From assembly GCA_030529525.1 (NCBI GenBank), contig JAUMWS010000005.1, positions 1 through 40,645 on the forward strand: a stretch of 40,645 nt of DNA. The letters run 5' to 3'. Shown here piece by piece: positions 25,052-36,094 of this stretch. The DNA is from Porphyromonas sp. Lineage in GTDB: Bacteria > Bacteroidota > Bacteroidia > Bacteroidales > Porphyromonadaceae. Within the stretch, counting starts at the first letter, position 1, and every line of letters starts with the position of its first letter. The translations under genes and the position numbers were made by a program. The notes beneath the pieces are model-generated. The model had not been told where the DNA came from and made no database searches. It saw only the letters and a list, made by a program, of their open reading frames with translations.

Positions 25052-26056
25052 TTAATAAGTTACCGGTTTTAGCTTCAATCCGGTTGTTTCCACTAGCCCA
25101 CACATAAGGTTCATAATGTGTACTGCTGTTCCTGCACCTCCTTTCAAGAGGTTGTCTTGTACGCTTATGACCATTAACTTTCTGCCATGCTTCATTAGAT
25201 GAATAACCGAGTAATTTGTATTCACCACCTGTCTGATATCAGGTATAGAATCTTGAAGATAGACAAAAGAGTGATCATCAAAATGTTCCCGATATAATCT
25301 TTTTATCTCATCTAAAGAGACATCCGTATCAAAATACGTACAAGAGTAGGTACCTCTAACGAAGTTGCCACGTATCGGAAGGAAGTTAACGGATTGGGAA
25401 AAACTACTTTGGCAGAATCTCAGAGCATACTCAATCTCTTTAGTCTGACGATGTTCAAATGGATGATAGAGAGTAATCCTATCGCTCATGGAGTCGTAGT
25501 GGATAGCCGAACTTTGAGGTCTTGCCGCATTTTCCGTATGTCCTATTATGGATGAAATATGTAGTTCGCTATTGATAAGAAGATGTTTGGCCAAAGGGAT
25601 CAGCCCAATACTAACAGAATTTGCAAAACTACCCGGAACAGAAACTGAAGAGGCATTGCAGATCGCTCGTCTATTCATTTCAGGCAGACCATACACAAAC
25701 TCTCTTCCGGCACAAAGCTCCGCAGTACGAGCAATGACCGACTCATTCAGAGGACGAATCTCGTACGAAAAATCTATAATCTTTAAGTTTTCCGGTAAAG
25801 AGTGAGAAGAATAAAAGGCTTTTGCCTTGGCACTATTGAGACAGACAAAAAGGACTTCCAATTCGGAAAAGTCGTCATTATCCGTAAAAACAATTTCTCT
25901 AAAATTGAACAGCCCCGGATGAATATGAGACACCATCTCTCCAAGATGCTCCGGTGCATAAACCTTCTCCAGCACAACATCATCATGGTTAATAAGCAAC
26001 GCTATAAGCTCACCTACCATGAATCCTTCACTTCCTACTATTCCTACTTTTATCAT
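25052..26056 (-). CDS. ArgC-like N-acetyl-gamma-glutamyl-phosphate reductase with Cys-to-Ser active site
   Basis: This is a 334-residue protein of the ArgC / aspartate-semialdehyde dehydrogenase superfamily. It has the N-terminal nucleotide-binding glycine loop (VGIVGSEGFMVGEL, residues 4-17) and FVYGLPEMNR (120-129), typical of ArgC. The catalytic-cysteine motif usually reads PGCY/F; here it is Pro141-Gly142-Ser143-Phe (codon AGT). Other ArgC positions are also altered, for example HRQTKEI where HRHxPEI is usual. No other arginine-pathway gene is nearby. It is the last gene of the minus-strand cluster, 16 bases after the porin-like gene, with a terminator behind it. A reductase role is therefore doubtful and the true function is open. 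Confidence 0.75.
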   Translation of the reverse strand: MIKVGIVGSEGFMVGELIALLINHDDVVLEKVYAPEHLGEMVSHIHPGLFNFREIVFTDNDDFSELEVLFVCLNSAKAKAFYSSHSLPENLKIIDFSYEIRPLNESVIARTAELCAGREFVYGLPEMNRRAICNASSVSVPGSFANSVSIGLIPLAKHLLINSELHISSIIGHTENAARPQSSAIHYDSMSDRITLYHPFEHRQTKEIEYALRFCQSSFSQSVNFLPIRGNFVRGTYSCTYFDTDVSLDEIKRLYREHFDDHSFVYLQDSIPDIRQVVNTNYSVIHLMKHGRKLMVISVQDNLLKGGAGTAVHIMNLMCGLVETTGLKLKPVTY

Positions 26057-26072
26057 GCTATTTATTTTGAGA

Positions 26073-27059
26073 CTAAAATACGAAATCTACACCAAGATTT
26101 ATGGAGGCATTGGTTTGCCCTGCCAAGTTGAGATATCTGAAATATGGGAACAGACCAAAGTATTTGTTGAATCGGTAAGAGAATCCCCCATATATCACAT
26201 CTTTTGTGATCGACTTTCCTTCATTATCGCGGTTCATATCCACATGATCCCATCTGGCAAAAACAGATAGTTGCGGTTTAAGATAGAGCGTAGAGTAAAT
26301 AGCCCCTCCCTGAAAAGCACTATCATCCTTTCCGAAATGGCTATGTAATAATACGTTGTACTCTGCTGCTATTCTGAATGGCTTGGTATTGTATGCAACC
26401 ATTCCTCCTAAAAGCATTCTTGGAACATATCCATCCTCCTTATCTCCCAACTTTAAATCAGGCGTTATGGCAGCAAGAGCATTGAGTCTTAGCCCTATAG
26501 GAGTATTCAGATGAGCTCCTGCGTAGAACTGAGTACGGCTATCTACTGCCATATTGCAATATCCCTCTCCATTAGTAATGGAGGCATATAGCTTAAAGAT
26601 GTCCGTAGGCTTGTACTCCATAAACACTCCAAGGTCTGCGCTTGCGGCAAAACCGTGCAAGTAAAGAAAAGCAGGTCCTACATAACGATGCCCCCACTCT
26701 ATTTCGTGCTCAAGCCCAATACCTGTCTCTACAAGTCCGGCCTCCATAGAGAACTTTTCCTCTTTATAGTTCAGAGAGGCATATTTGGGAACCATTTGGT
26801 ATCTTCCATTGATGGGAAGAATATCCAGCACAACCATTCCACCCCAAGGTGTATTGGTTTTTATGGAATAACCAAGGTAGCTACGGTTAAGTAGAAAGCG
26901 GGAAGAAGTATTTGAGTTAAGTCCTTGAGAATATTCACCAAAGACACGCAGTATGGGCTTTCCCTCCCATTTAATCGGTTGTTCTTGTGCATGAATCTTT
27001 GCTATTCCCGATAGCAATAGAAAACATGTGGCAACGATACAGAATGTTTTTTTTTTCAT
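26073..27059 (-). CDS. Porin-like outer-membrane beta-barrel protein
   Basis: This 328-residue protein has a signal peptide of about 24 residues (ends KIHA, then QEQ). The remainder consists of alternating amphipathic strands rich in Tyr, Phe and Gly and ends in LGVDFVF, the terminal Phe that typifies outer-membrane barrels. It resembles the phosphate-selective porin O/P (OprO/OprP-like) or related Bacteroidetes porins, but no ion selectivity can be read from it. It lies 56 bases after the ABC-F gene and 16 bases before the ArgC-like gene, all on the minus strand. Confidence 0.75.
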   Translation of the reverse strand: MKKKTFCIVATCFLLLSGIAKIHAQEQPIKWEGKPILRVFGEYSQGLNSNTSSRFLLNRSYLGYSIKTNTPWGGMVVLDILPINGRYQMVPKYASLNYKEEKFSMEAGLVETGIGLEHEIEWGHRYVGPAFLYLHGFAASADLGVFMEYKPTDIFKLYASITNGEGYCNMAVDSRTQFYAGAHLNTPIGLRLNALAAITPDLKLGDKEDGYVPRMLLGGMVAYNTKPFRIAAEYNVLLHSHFGKDDSAFQGGAIYSTLYLKPQLSVFARWDHVDMNRDNEGKSITKDVIYGGFSYRFNKYFGLFPYFRYLNLAGQTNASINLGVDFVF

Positions 27060-27115
27060 CTCAATTACCTGTTTTTATCTCCAAACCTCTACTCCGCCCT
27101 ACCGGAATTCCTTAC

Positions 27116-28726
<1,611 letters not shown>

Positions 28727-28755
28727 CTAATATCGCTTCGTCTTTGTCTGTTAAA

Positions 28756-30687
28756 TTAAAACTTTTCTATTTCTCTTATCCACATTTCTCCCACGGCATC
28801 ACTCGGCATACGCCATCCACCTCTCGGTGATAGAGTGATAGCTCCAACCTTTGGAGCATCGGGGCTACAGTTGCGTTTGAACTGATTGCTAAAGAATCTT
28901 GTTATAAATGTCGTCATAGTACGCTTGAGCATATCCTTGGAGTACTTATCTCCAAAGGCTTTGCCTGCCATAAAAAGTATCTTAGTCGGGGAAAATGCAT
29001 TGTGTATCGTGTGATAAAGGAAGAAGTCATGCAGCTCATAAGGCCCGATGATAGCTTCCGTACTCTGCCTGTTTGTACCATCTTTATCCTTTTCAGGAAG
29101 AAGTTCAGGGCTTACGGGTGTTTTTAAGACATCTCTTAAAGCCACTTCAACAACCTCTCCATAACCGCCATTATTAGCAATGTGTTCTACCATAAGACGC
29201 ACTACGGTCTTGGGGATAGAAGCATTCACATTATACATGGACATGTGATCACCGGCAAAAGTAGTCCAGCCCAAAGCCAACTCCGAAAGGTCTCCCGTAC
29301 CCAAAACTATTGCACCCTCCATATTGGCTATATCCATAAGTATCTGTGCACGTTCACGAGCCTGAGCGTTTTCAAACGTAACATCATAGCTCTTTCCATC
29401 GTGTCCTATGGCGGCAAGATGATTTCTAACAGATTCGGTTATCTCTACTTCTCTGGTGGAGATACCAAGTCCGGTCATCATCGTTTTGGCATTATTGTAC
29501 GTTCTTTCCGAAGTTCCAAATCCCGGCATGGTTACTCCTATGATCCCTTTTCTGTCCCAACCCATAAAGTCGAAAGCATGTACGGCAACCATTAGAGTAA
29601 GAGTACTATCGAGACCGCCACTAATACCTATCACCGCTTTCTTTGTTCCGATATGGATAAGACGCTGGAAAAGAGCAGACATCTGTATATCCCACATCTC
29701 TTGGCAACGCTCTTTCCAGTTTTTGGAAGATGGCATAAAAGGATACTTTTCCACGGGGCGGGTCATATCGTACTCCTTAACCTCATTGAGGTAAAATGGT
29801 ATCTCCGTCATTTCTTCCGTACACACCACAGAGGCTGCACTCTTGAAAGAGGTATTTATCAACCGCTCGGTGCGTATGTACTCTACGTCTATATCATTTA
29901 TCAGAAGGCGTTCGCCATACTCGAAACGCTCCATTTCCGAGAGAATCTCTCCGTTCTCTGCAATAAACGCCTTTCCGGTATAAACCAAGTCTGTAGAGCT
30001 CTCTCCATATCCGCAAGATGCGTATACATATCCACATATCGCTTGTGCCGAGTTTCCACTTATCAGTGCTCTCAGATAGGCATGCTTACCGGCATTTTCA
30101 TTACTTGCAGAAAGATTGAAGATGATATGTGCTCCGTAGAGAGAAAGACGTGTTCCGGGAGGTATCGCCGTCCACATATCTTCACAGATTTCAACACCAA
30201 TTCCTATCTGCTTATACTTGAAAAGAAGGTTGTGTCCGATGGGAACAACAAAATCTTTAATACGGATATGAGAAAGAGAAAGCTCATTTGCCGAAGAGAA
30301 CCAGCGTCTCTCCTGAAACTCCCGATAGTTTGGCAAGAATGTTTTCGGTATCGCTCCCAAAATCTTACCATTCTGGAAAGCAATGGCTGCATTGTACAAG
30401 CGTTGTTCTACGCGGATAGGCATACCGACAAAGACAAGAATATCCGTCTCCTTGGTACGCTCAACCAAAGTACACAGTGCCTCTTCTGCCTGCCGTTGTA
30501 GGAACGGCTGTATGAATAAATCCGAACAAGTATAGCCCGTGATGCACAACTCTGGGAAAGTAATTATCTCCACACCTTTCTCACAAGCCTTAAAGATGAG
30601 CTTCTCTATACGCTCTATATTATAGTTGCAATCTGCAACCTTTACGAATGGCACACCTGCGGCCACTTTTACATATCCATGTTTCAT
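28756..30687 (-). CDS. nadE: NAD(+) synthase (glutamine-hydrolysing)
   Basis: NadE amidates deamido-NAD using ammonia that its own glutaminase domain releases from glutamine, with ATP. The 643-residue two-domain form has an N-terminal nitrilase-type glutaminase with Glu46 (TFPELCITGY), Lys115 (PKTFLPNYREFQE) and Cys168 (VEICEDMW) as the catalytic triad. The C-terminal synthetase has its P-loop SGGLDST at 356-362. The length agrees with the glutamine-dependent class (about 640-680). It appears to head the minus-strand cluster nadE, ABC-F, porin, ArgC-like. A weak TACCTTTA box lies about 75 bases upstream. Confidence 0.95.
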   Translation of the reverse strand: MKHGYVKVAAGVPFVKVADCNYNIERIEKLIFKACEKGVEIITFPELCITGYTCSDLFIQPFLQRQAEEALCTLVERTKETDILVFVGMPIRVEQRLYNAAIAFQNGKILGAIPKTFLPNYREFQERRWFSSANELSLSHIRIKDFVVPIGHNLLFKYKQIGIGVEICEDMWTAIPPGTRLSLYGAHIIFNLSASNENAGKHAYLRALISGNSAQAICGYVYASCGYGESSTDLVYTGKAFIAENGEILSEMERFEYGERLLINDIDVEYIRTERLINTSFKSAASVVCTEEMTEIPFYLNEVKEYDMTRPVEKYPFMPSSKNWKERCQEMWDIQMSALFQRLIHIGTKKAVIGISGGLDSTLTLMVAVHAFDFMGWDRKGIIGVTMPGFGTSERTYNNAKTMMTGLGISTREVEITESVRNHLAAIGHDGKSYDVTFENAQARERAQILMDIANMEGAIVLGTGDLSELALGWTTFAGDHMSMYNVNASIPKTVVRLMVEHIANNGGYGEVVEVALRDVLKTPVSPELLPEKDKDGTNRQSTEAIIGPYELHDFFLYHTIHNAFSPTKILFMAGKAFGDKYSKDMLKRTMTTFITRFFSNQFKRNCSPDAPKVGAITLSPRGGWRMPSDAVGEMWIREIEKF

Positions 30688-30934
30688 ATATGGCTGTACA
30701 AGTAGGTTATTAGTCTGTTAATCTTGATATTTTATTCTGTGTGTAAAAAGATTTTAGTGTAAAGGTAGGGAAGATTTGTCAATCTACCTATTGTTGCGCT
30801 ACGGCAACTGTTATCTCTCCTCTTTTTATGCCATTTGGAACCCTCACTTTGTGCTACAAATGCTTTTATGAACCCGTTTGGAAAGAAAGATTATGCAGTT
30901 TAGATTTCTCTCTTATTCCGTTCACACTTTGCAA

Positions 30935-31018
30935 TCAAACTTTGAACGTTGCAAATCAAGACCCGAATTGTACTTTTCAGGGTTTGATTTTGAAGATTCA
31001 GCCCTTGACTTACAAGAT
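30935..31018. repeat. Degenerate tandem 21-bp palindromic repeats, locus 3
   Basis: Four adjacent 21-bp units start at 30935, 30956, 30977 and 30998. They begin TCAAACTTTGAA, TCAAGACCCGAATT, TCAGGGTTTGATTT and TCAGCCCTTGACTT, in the same orientation as the other two loci. The segment GCCCTTGACTT and the GTTGCAAATCAA join recur in the reverse complement of locus 1, reflecting the palindromic core. Confidence 0.62.
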
Positions 31019-31214
31019 TATAAAGGTTCGGAGAGTTTTGTGAAGCTGTTCGGAATAAGCTACAAACAGGTTAAAAACAACCTATTATTTCACTTTGAAA
31101 GAAGGGTAAGCTAAAAGAAAATATTCGGGAGCTCTTTTATAAATATTTTTAACGCCTAAAATGCTCTTTTTCTTTACCTATCGGAGAATTGGGGGACGGA
31201 GCAAATAAAATTGC

Positions 31215-31222
31215 TATTTTTG
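31215..31222 (+). promoter_or_regulatory. -7 box upstream of the beta-mannosidase operon
   Basis: TATTTTTG matches the Bacteroidetes TAnnTTTG box and lies 41 bases before the ATG at 31264. An ATTG at 31188-31191 is 23 bases further upstream, slightly beyond the usual 19-21, so the -33 assignment is weak. It would drive the six-gene run from the mannosidase to ppk1. Confidence 0.5.
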
Positions 31223-31263
31223 TATAACATTGGAGGGTATAGCCCCTAAACAAAAAGCAAGAA

Positions 31264-33891
31264 ATGAACAAGAATAGATCTATTTTACTTCTACTGTTTT
31301 TAATAGTCGTAGTCCCGTCAGCACTTTCTTCTCATGCTAAAGCCTCTTCTCAGAGTGGAATCAAAAGTGAAGTTCTACGGAATTGGCGCTACAAAAGCTT
31401 GACAGACACACTATGGAGCAATTGTGTTATTCCCTCTCTCGTACAAGAAAATCTTATCAAAGAGAAAAAGCTTCCTATCCCCTACTATCGGGATAACGAA
31501 AAGAGGGTTCAGTGGGTGTCGGACTCGGATTGGGTCTATGCTACAACCTTCAATGTCTCCGAAACAAATCGGAGTGCAGGAGTGAAGCAGATACTCGAAT
31601 TTGATGGTATAGACACATTTGGAGAGGTCTACCTTAATGGTGAACATCTTGGCAGTACAGAAAATATGTTTTTGGTTTACAGCTATGATGTTACGGATAA
31701 GCTCATAAAGGGAGAAAACAATTTGGTGGTACATCTCAAATCGCCCACTCGCACGGTTCATCCCCAATACCTTTCAAACGGATTTAATTATCCTGCAGAT
31801 AACGACCACTTCCCCATTCGTTACAGTCCTTTCACAAGAAAAGCGCCTTATCACTACGGGTGGGATTGGGGGATGCGTATGCTTACCATGGGTATCTGGA
31901 AGGAGGTGCGCCTTTCCACATACCATACCGCACGCATCGGTTCTGTAGATGTAGAGACGGAGATAGATTGGTCTCAAAATAATGAAGCAAAGCAGGCTTC
32001 TGTTCTTGTAAACATGGAATGCATCCCGTTCGGTAAGGAACTCTGCTTTGCCGAAGCGGAACTCGCATCCAGGCAGAGTGGGAAAAAGTGGTCTGTCGAT
32101 ATGGACAAAAGCGATCTGAATCAGAAAACATTCCGCTTCTCCATAGGAGATCCCGAACTATGGTGGCCAAGAGAATGGGGCAAAGCCAACCTTTACACTC
32201 TGACGGTTCGACTGCTGGATAAAGACAAAAAAGAGATAGACCGAAACGTTTCGGAGATAGGAATACGTGAAATCAGGCTAATCAACAAACCGGACGACAA
32301 CGGAACATCTTTTTATTTTGAGGTAAACAAGCGTCCGATATTTGCAAAAGGTGCAAATTACATCCCCGGAGACTTGATGCTAACCAAACGTACAGACGAG
32401 TATTTTAAGTCTCTGTTCGACGATGTGGAATTTGCCAACATGAATATGATTCGCGTTTGGGGGGGAGGAGCATACGAAGACGACAGGTTCTATACAGAGG
32501 CTAACAGGAGAGGTATATTGGTATGGCAGGACTTTATGTTCGGGTGTACGGCATATCCTGCAGACAAGGCATTCCTCGAAAATGTACGTCGGGAAGCAAT
32601 CTATCAGGTAAAACGTCTGAGAAATCATCCCTGTATAGCGTTCTGGTGCGGTAATAACGAGATAGAAGAGGGAATACTCTACTGGGGCTGGCAAAAGCGT
32701 CTCTCTCCGGAGCATTATCAGCAACTAAAAGATAGCTATGCGCCTCTGTTCCACGATCTGCTCCCGAGCGTGATAAAAGAATACGCTCCAAGATTCGACT
32801 ATATTCATGGCTCTCCAATGGGATCCAACTGGGGACAACCTCAAACATTTACCAATGGAGATATCCACTATTGGGGGCTATGGTATGGCAAGCAGCCTTT
32901 CGAGGTTTTTGAGAAGTATCCTATGCGCTTCGTCAGTGAGTACGGCTTCCAGTCTTTTCCCTCTATGAAAACAATCTCAACATTTGCTCTTCCGGAAGAT
33001 TATGGGCTTGAAACGGAGGTAATGAAAGTGCATCAGAAAGCTTCGACAGGAAACGGACTGATAAAAGAGTATATGGAACGTGAGTACATAGTACCCGAAA
33101 AGTTTGAAGATTTCGTCTACGTTGGTCAGGTTCTTCATGGGAGAGGTATGGCTAAATCTATTCGTGCTATGCGCCGACAACGCCCTGTTTGCATGGGTTC
33201 TCTATACTGGCAGTTGAACGATGCTTGGCCCGCTGTATCTTGGAGTAGCGTAGACTTTTTCCAAAACTACAAAGGGATGCACTACACAACACGAGAAGCC
33301 TATGCTCCGGTTGCTATCATGACAAAAGATATGGGGAAAGACTCTCTGGCTATATTCGTTGCAAACGACAAGCTGAATGCTCTTCCAAGCGGCTCTCTAC
33401 GTTTGGAAACAAGAGATATTTGGGGTAAAAAGCTGTATGCAAAAACACTCTCGTTGTCACCAATCGCAGCGAATGCTGTGACGGAAGTGGGTGTGTTCTC
33501 GAAAAGAGATCTCGCCATGGCAGAGAATACAACGGAAAGAGTCCTTTCCATAAACTTCTCAACCAAAGGAGATAATGCACATTTGCTGTGGTATGCGGTT
33601 GCTACTAAAGAGATGGATCTTCCCGATCAGGAAGTAAAATACAGAGTTATCAAACAAATAGATGGAGAGGCTGTCGTCCGATTCAAAGCGGATCGCTTGA
33701 TCAAAGACCTCTTTATAGAGACTCCGTGGCACGCTACAAGATTTAGCGATAACTTCTTTGACCTTTTCCCCGGAGGACAAAAAGATATTGTTATCAGACA
33801 CTCTGAGATTTCAAAGAAAACACCTTTGAAACTTGAACTGAAAACCATGAATGACATTCACAAGAAGTATAAAACAATAGAAACAATATGA
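31264..33891 (+). CDS. Glycoside hydrolase family 2 beta-mannosidase
   Basis: This is an 875-residue secreted GH2 enzyme that removes terminal beta-linked mannose, probably in the periplasm. A signal peptide occupies about residues 1-27 (LLLLFLIVVV core, then AKASSQ). The sugar-binding and jelly-roll domains are followed by the TIM barrel with the acid/base Glu466 in WCGNNEIEEG and the nucleophile Glu559 in RFVSEYGFQSFPS. Also seen is PLYWQLND-like SLYWQLNDAWPAVSWSS, typical of beta-mannosidases such as those acting on N-glycans or mannans. Its stop overlaps the cutC start by four bases. No SusC/SusD pair is nearby, so this is not a standard polysaccharide-utilisation locus. Confidence 0.93.
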   Translation: MNKNRSILLLLFLIVVVPSALSSHAKASSQSGIKSEVLRNWRYKSLTDTLWSNCVIPSLVQENLIKEKKLPIPYYRDNEKRVQWVSDSDWVYATTFNVSETNRSAGVKQILEFDGIDTFGEVYLNGEHLGSTENMFLVYSYDVTDKLIKGENNLVVHLKSPTRTVHPQYLSNGFNYPADNDHFPIRYSPFTRKAPYHYGWDWGMRMLTMGIWKEVRLSTYHTARIGSVDVETEIDWSQNNEAKQASVLVNMECIPFGKELCFAEAELASRQSGKKWSVDMDKSDLNQKTFRFSIGDPELWWPREWGKANLYTLTVRLLDKDKKEIDRNVSEIGIREIRLINKPDDNGTSFYFEVNKRPIFAKGANYIPGDLMLTKRTDEYFKSLFDDVEFANMNMIRVWGGGAYEDDRFYTEANRRGILVWQDFMFGCTAYPADKAFLENVRREAIYQVKRLRNHPCIAFWCGNNEIEEGILYWGWQKRLSPEHYQQLKDSYAPLFHDLLPSVIKEYAPRFDYIHGSPMGSNWGQPQTFTNGDIHYWGLWYGKQPFEVFEKYPMRFVSEYGFQSFPSMKTISTFALPEDYGLETEVMKVHQKASTGNGLIKEYMEREYIVPEKFEDFVYVGQVLHGRGMAKSIRAMRRQRPVCMGSLYWQLNDAWPAVSWSSVDFFQNYKGMHYTTREAYAPVAIMTKDMGKDSLAIFVANDKLNALPSGSLRLETRDIWGKKLYAKTLSLSPIAANAVTEVGVFSKRDLAMAENTTERVLSINFSTKGDNAHLLWYAVATKEMDLPDQEVKYRVIKQIDGEAVVRFKADRLIKDLFIETPWHATRFSDNFFDLFPGGQKDIVIRHSEISKKTPLKLELKTMNDIHKKYKTIETI

Positions 33892-34622
33892 TATTAGAAA
33901 TTTGTGCAAATTCAGTAGCATCCTGCATTGCTGCTCAAGAGGGAGGAGCACAACGTATAGAGCTGTGTGCGGGTATCCCCGAAGGTGGTACTACACCGTC
34001 TTATGGTATGGTAAAAAAAGCCCGAGAAGCTGTAAGTATCGGTTTGTATATTATCATCAGACCTCGAGGAGGAGATTTTCTCTACTCTCCTACGGAAGTG
34101 GAAGAGATGATAGAAGATATTAAAATCTTTAAGACCTTGGGAGTAGATGGCTTTGTATTTGGAGCTCTTACCCCCGATGGAGAAGTAGATAAAGAGATTT
34201 GTAAAAGATTGATAGAGGCTGCAGAAGGTTTCCCCACTACTTTCCACAGGGCTTTTGATATGGCTAAGGATCCCAAACAGGCTCTGGAAGACATTATTGA
34301 ACTGGGATTTGAGCGTATTCTGACATCCGGATGTATGCCCAATGCTTTGGAAGGAGTTTCTAATATAGCCATGCTTGTACGGGAAGCTCAAGACAGAATA
34401 GCAATCATGGCAGGCTGTGGAGTGAATGCTTCTAATGTCCACGAAATAGTCCAAATGACAGGTGTAAAGGAAGTTCATGGCTCATTCCGCTCTCCTATAG
34501 AAAGTAAAATGCGGTACAGAAACAGCGTTGTAAGCATGGGAGGAACCGTGGTGGTGGAAGAGTATAGCACACCTCAAACAGATGCCGAGAAGGTAAAAGA
34601 AATTATTAACATCATAAACTGA
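33888..34622 (+). CDS. cutC: CutC family protein
   Basis: This 244-residue TIM-barrel protein belongs to the CutC family, historically linked to copper tolerance though direct copper handling is disputed. The N-terminus LEICANSVASCIAAQEGGAQ and the stretch RIELCAGIPEGGTTPSYG are diagnostic, as is the later HRAFDMAKDP. It is cytoplasmic, with no signal peptide. The ATG overlaps the mannosidase stop (ATGA) and gnd starts 3 bases after its stop, so it is embedded in the operon. A catalytic role in sugar metabolism would fit that place, but nothing in the sequence proves it. Confidence 0.92.
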   Translation: MILEICANSVASCIAAQEGGAQRIELCAGIPEGGTTPSYGMVKKAREAVSIGLYIIIRPRGGDFLYSPTEVEEMIEDIKIFKTLGVDGFVFGALTPDGEVDKEICKRLIEAAEGFPTTFHRAFDMAKDPKQALEDIIELGFERILTSGCMPNALEGVSNIAMLVREAQDRIAIMAGCGVNASNVHEIVQMTGVKEVHGSFRSPIESKMRYRNSVVSMGGTVVVEEYSTPQTDAEKVKEIINIIN

Positions 34623-34625
34623 AAT

Positions 34626-36086
34626 ATGAACTCTAAGCTTTCAAATATAGGATTGATAGGTCTCGCCGTAATGGGAGAGAATCTTGCTTTAAATATCGAA
34701 CGTAATGGATATCGAGTTTCTGTGTACAACAGAAGCGGAGAGACCGTTGATAAATTTATCAATGGGCGTGCTAAAGGGAAAAACTTTCAAGGCTTTAAGA
34801 GTATCGAAGAGCTCGTTGCTTCGATAGAAAGACCTCGAAAAATTATCCTGATGATTAAGGCCGGTAGACCGGTGGATGCTGTCATAGAACAACTGCTACC
34901 CTACTTGGAACAGGGAGACATCATAATGGATGGAGGGAACTCTAACTACACAGATAGCGAAAGACGAGTACATGAACTTTACCAAAAGGGTATCTACTTT
35001 GTCGGTAGCGGTATCTCCGGAGGAGAAGAGGGGGCTTTGAATGGCCCTTCAATAATGCCCGGAGGTGCTTGCGAAGCCAAAGAGCATATTCTTCCCATAT
35101 TGGAAAAGATCTCTGCAAAAGCAAAAGATGGTACTCCTTGCTGCGCATGGATAGGTGGTGGAGGAGCCGGACATTTTGTAAAAATGGTACATAATGGTAT
35201 AGAGTATGGAGATATGCAGATTATCTCAGAGGCTTATTTCATCATGAAAAAGCTGCTCAACTACTCTAATGATGAGATGGCAGATATTTTTGGAAAGTGG
35301 AACAAGGGAAAACTCGAAAGCTATCTCGTCGAAATCACAGAACAGATACTAAGATTCCGAGATAAGGATGGCAATCACCTTATAGACTATATCCTTGACG
35401 CTGCCGGGCAGAAAGGAACAGGAAAATGGTCTGTTATCAACTCGTTGGAGTTTGGTACACCGCTAAACCTGATCTCTACCGCTGTGTATGAAAGAAGCTT
35501 ATCTGCCCTCAAAGATCTCAGAGAAAAGGCAGCGGCTTTATACAACCCGTTCCTCGTTCCGGAGCCTTTCAAAGGGACAGGTAATCCTGAAGACAAGATT
35601 GAAAATGCAATGTACGCATCCAAACTTGTTTCTTATGCACAGGGATTCCAACTAATAAAAGCTGCTTCTCAGGAACATAAATGGGATATAGATTTAGCCT
35701 CTGTAGCTCGTATATGGAGAGGAGGATGCATTATTCGCTCAGCGTTTTTGGCTGAAATTTCAGACGCTTTGACAAGAAATCCGGAACTGGAAAATCTCCT
35801 ATTGGATGACTTCTTCAAAAAAGAGATTGAGCAGGCCTTGACAGACTGGCGAGAGGTTGTATCCGTTGGTGTCATCTCAGGTCTTCCGATCCCCGCATGC
35901 AGTAGTGCAATCAACTACTTCCATTCTTTGACAACAAAAGTGCTTCCTGCAAATATGCTACAAGCACAAAGAGACTTTTTTGGAGCTCATACATTTGAGA
36001 GAACAGATCGCCCAAGAGGTGAGTTTTATCATGAAAACTGGACAGGTGAAGGCGGTACTACAGCTTCTACTGTCTACGCCGTATAA
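34626..36086 (+). CDS. gnd: 6-phosphogluconate dehydrogenase (decarboxylating)
   Basis: Gnd oxidises 6-phosphogluconate to ribulose 5-phosphate, CO2 and NADPH, the third step of the oxidative pentose phosphate branch. The 486-residue protein has the dinucleotide-binding segment GLAVMGENLALN (12-23), GNSNYTDSERR, FVGSGISGGEEGA and the catalytic Lys186 in HFVKMVHNGIEYGD. The C-terminal helical dimer domain ends in an RTDRPRGEFYHENWTG-type tail that reaches into the partner's active site. It lies between cutC (3-base gap) and zwf (8-base gap). Confidence 0.96.
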   Translation: MNSKLSNIGLIGLAVMGENLALNIERNGYRVSVYNRSGETVDKFINGRAKGKNFQGFKSIEELVASIERPRKIILMIKAGRPVDAVIEQLLPYLEQGDIIMDGGNSNYTDSERRVHELYQKGIYFVGSGISGGEEGALNGPSIMPGGACEAKEHILPILEKISAKAKDGTPCCAWIGGGGAGHFVKMVHNGIEYGDMQIISEAYFIMKKLLNYSNDEMADIFGKWNKGKLESYLVEITEQILRFRDKDGNHLIDYILDAAGQKGTGKWSVINSLEFGTPLNLISTAVYERSLSALKDLREKAAALYNPFLVPEPFKGTGNPEDKIENAMYASKLVSYAQGFQLIKAASQEHKWDIDLASVARIWRGGCIIRSAFLAEISDALTRNPELENLLLDDFFKKEIEQALTDWREVVSVGVISGLPIPACSSAINYFHSLTTKVLPANMLQAQRDFFGAHTFERTDRPRGEFYHENWTGEGGTTASTVYAV

Positions 36087-36094
36087 AAACAGAA

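Larger units (their letters stand above)
30688..31263. other. Intergenic region between nadE and beta-mannosidase
   Basis: This 576-base region between divergent genes holds the 21-bp repeat array (30935-31018), a small hairpin AGGTT/AACCT (31068-31083) just after it, a GTTGC/GCAAC hairpin (30793-30808), a weak minus-strand TACCTTTA box near 30760 for nadE and a plus-strand TATTTTTG box at 31215-31222. No RNA gene was recognised. Two overlapping small frames in it (30828-31114) follow the 21-bp period and look like accidents of the repeat. Confidence 0.5.

Noticed and set aside
29653-30501. 282-codon plus-strand frame inside nadE
   Set aside because: It is antisense to a complete NadE with all catalytic residues; no family features.
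30828-31114. Two small plus-strand frames (71 and 78 codons) in the nadE/mannosidase gap
   Set aside because: Their apparent seven-residue periodicity simply reflects the 21-bp DNA repeat, and similar frames are not kept at the other two repeat loci.
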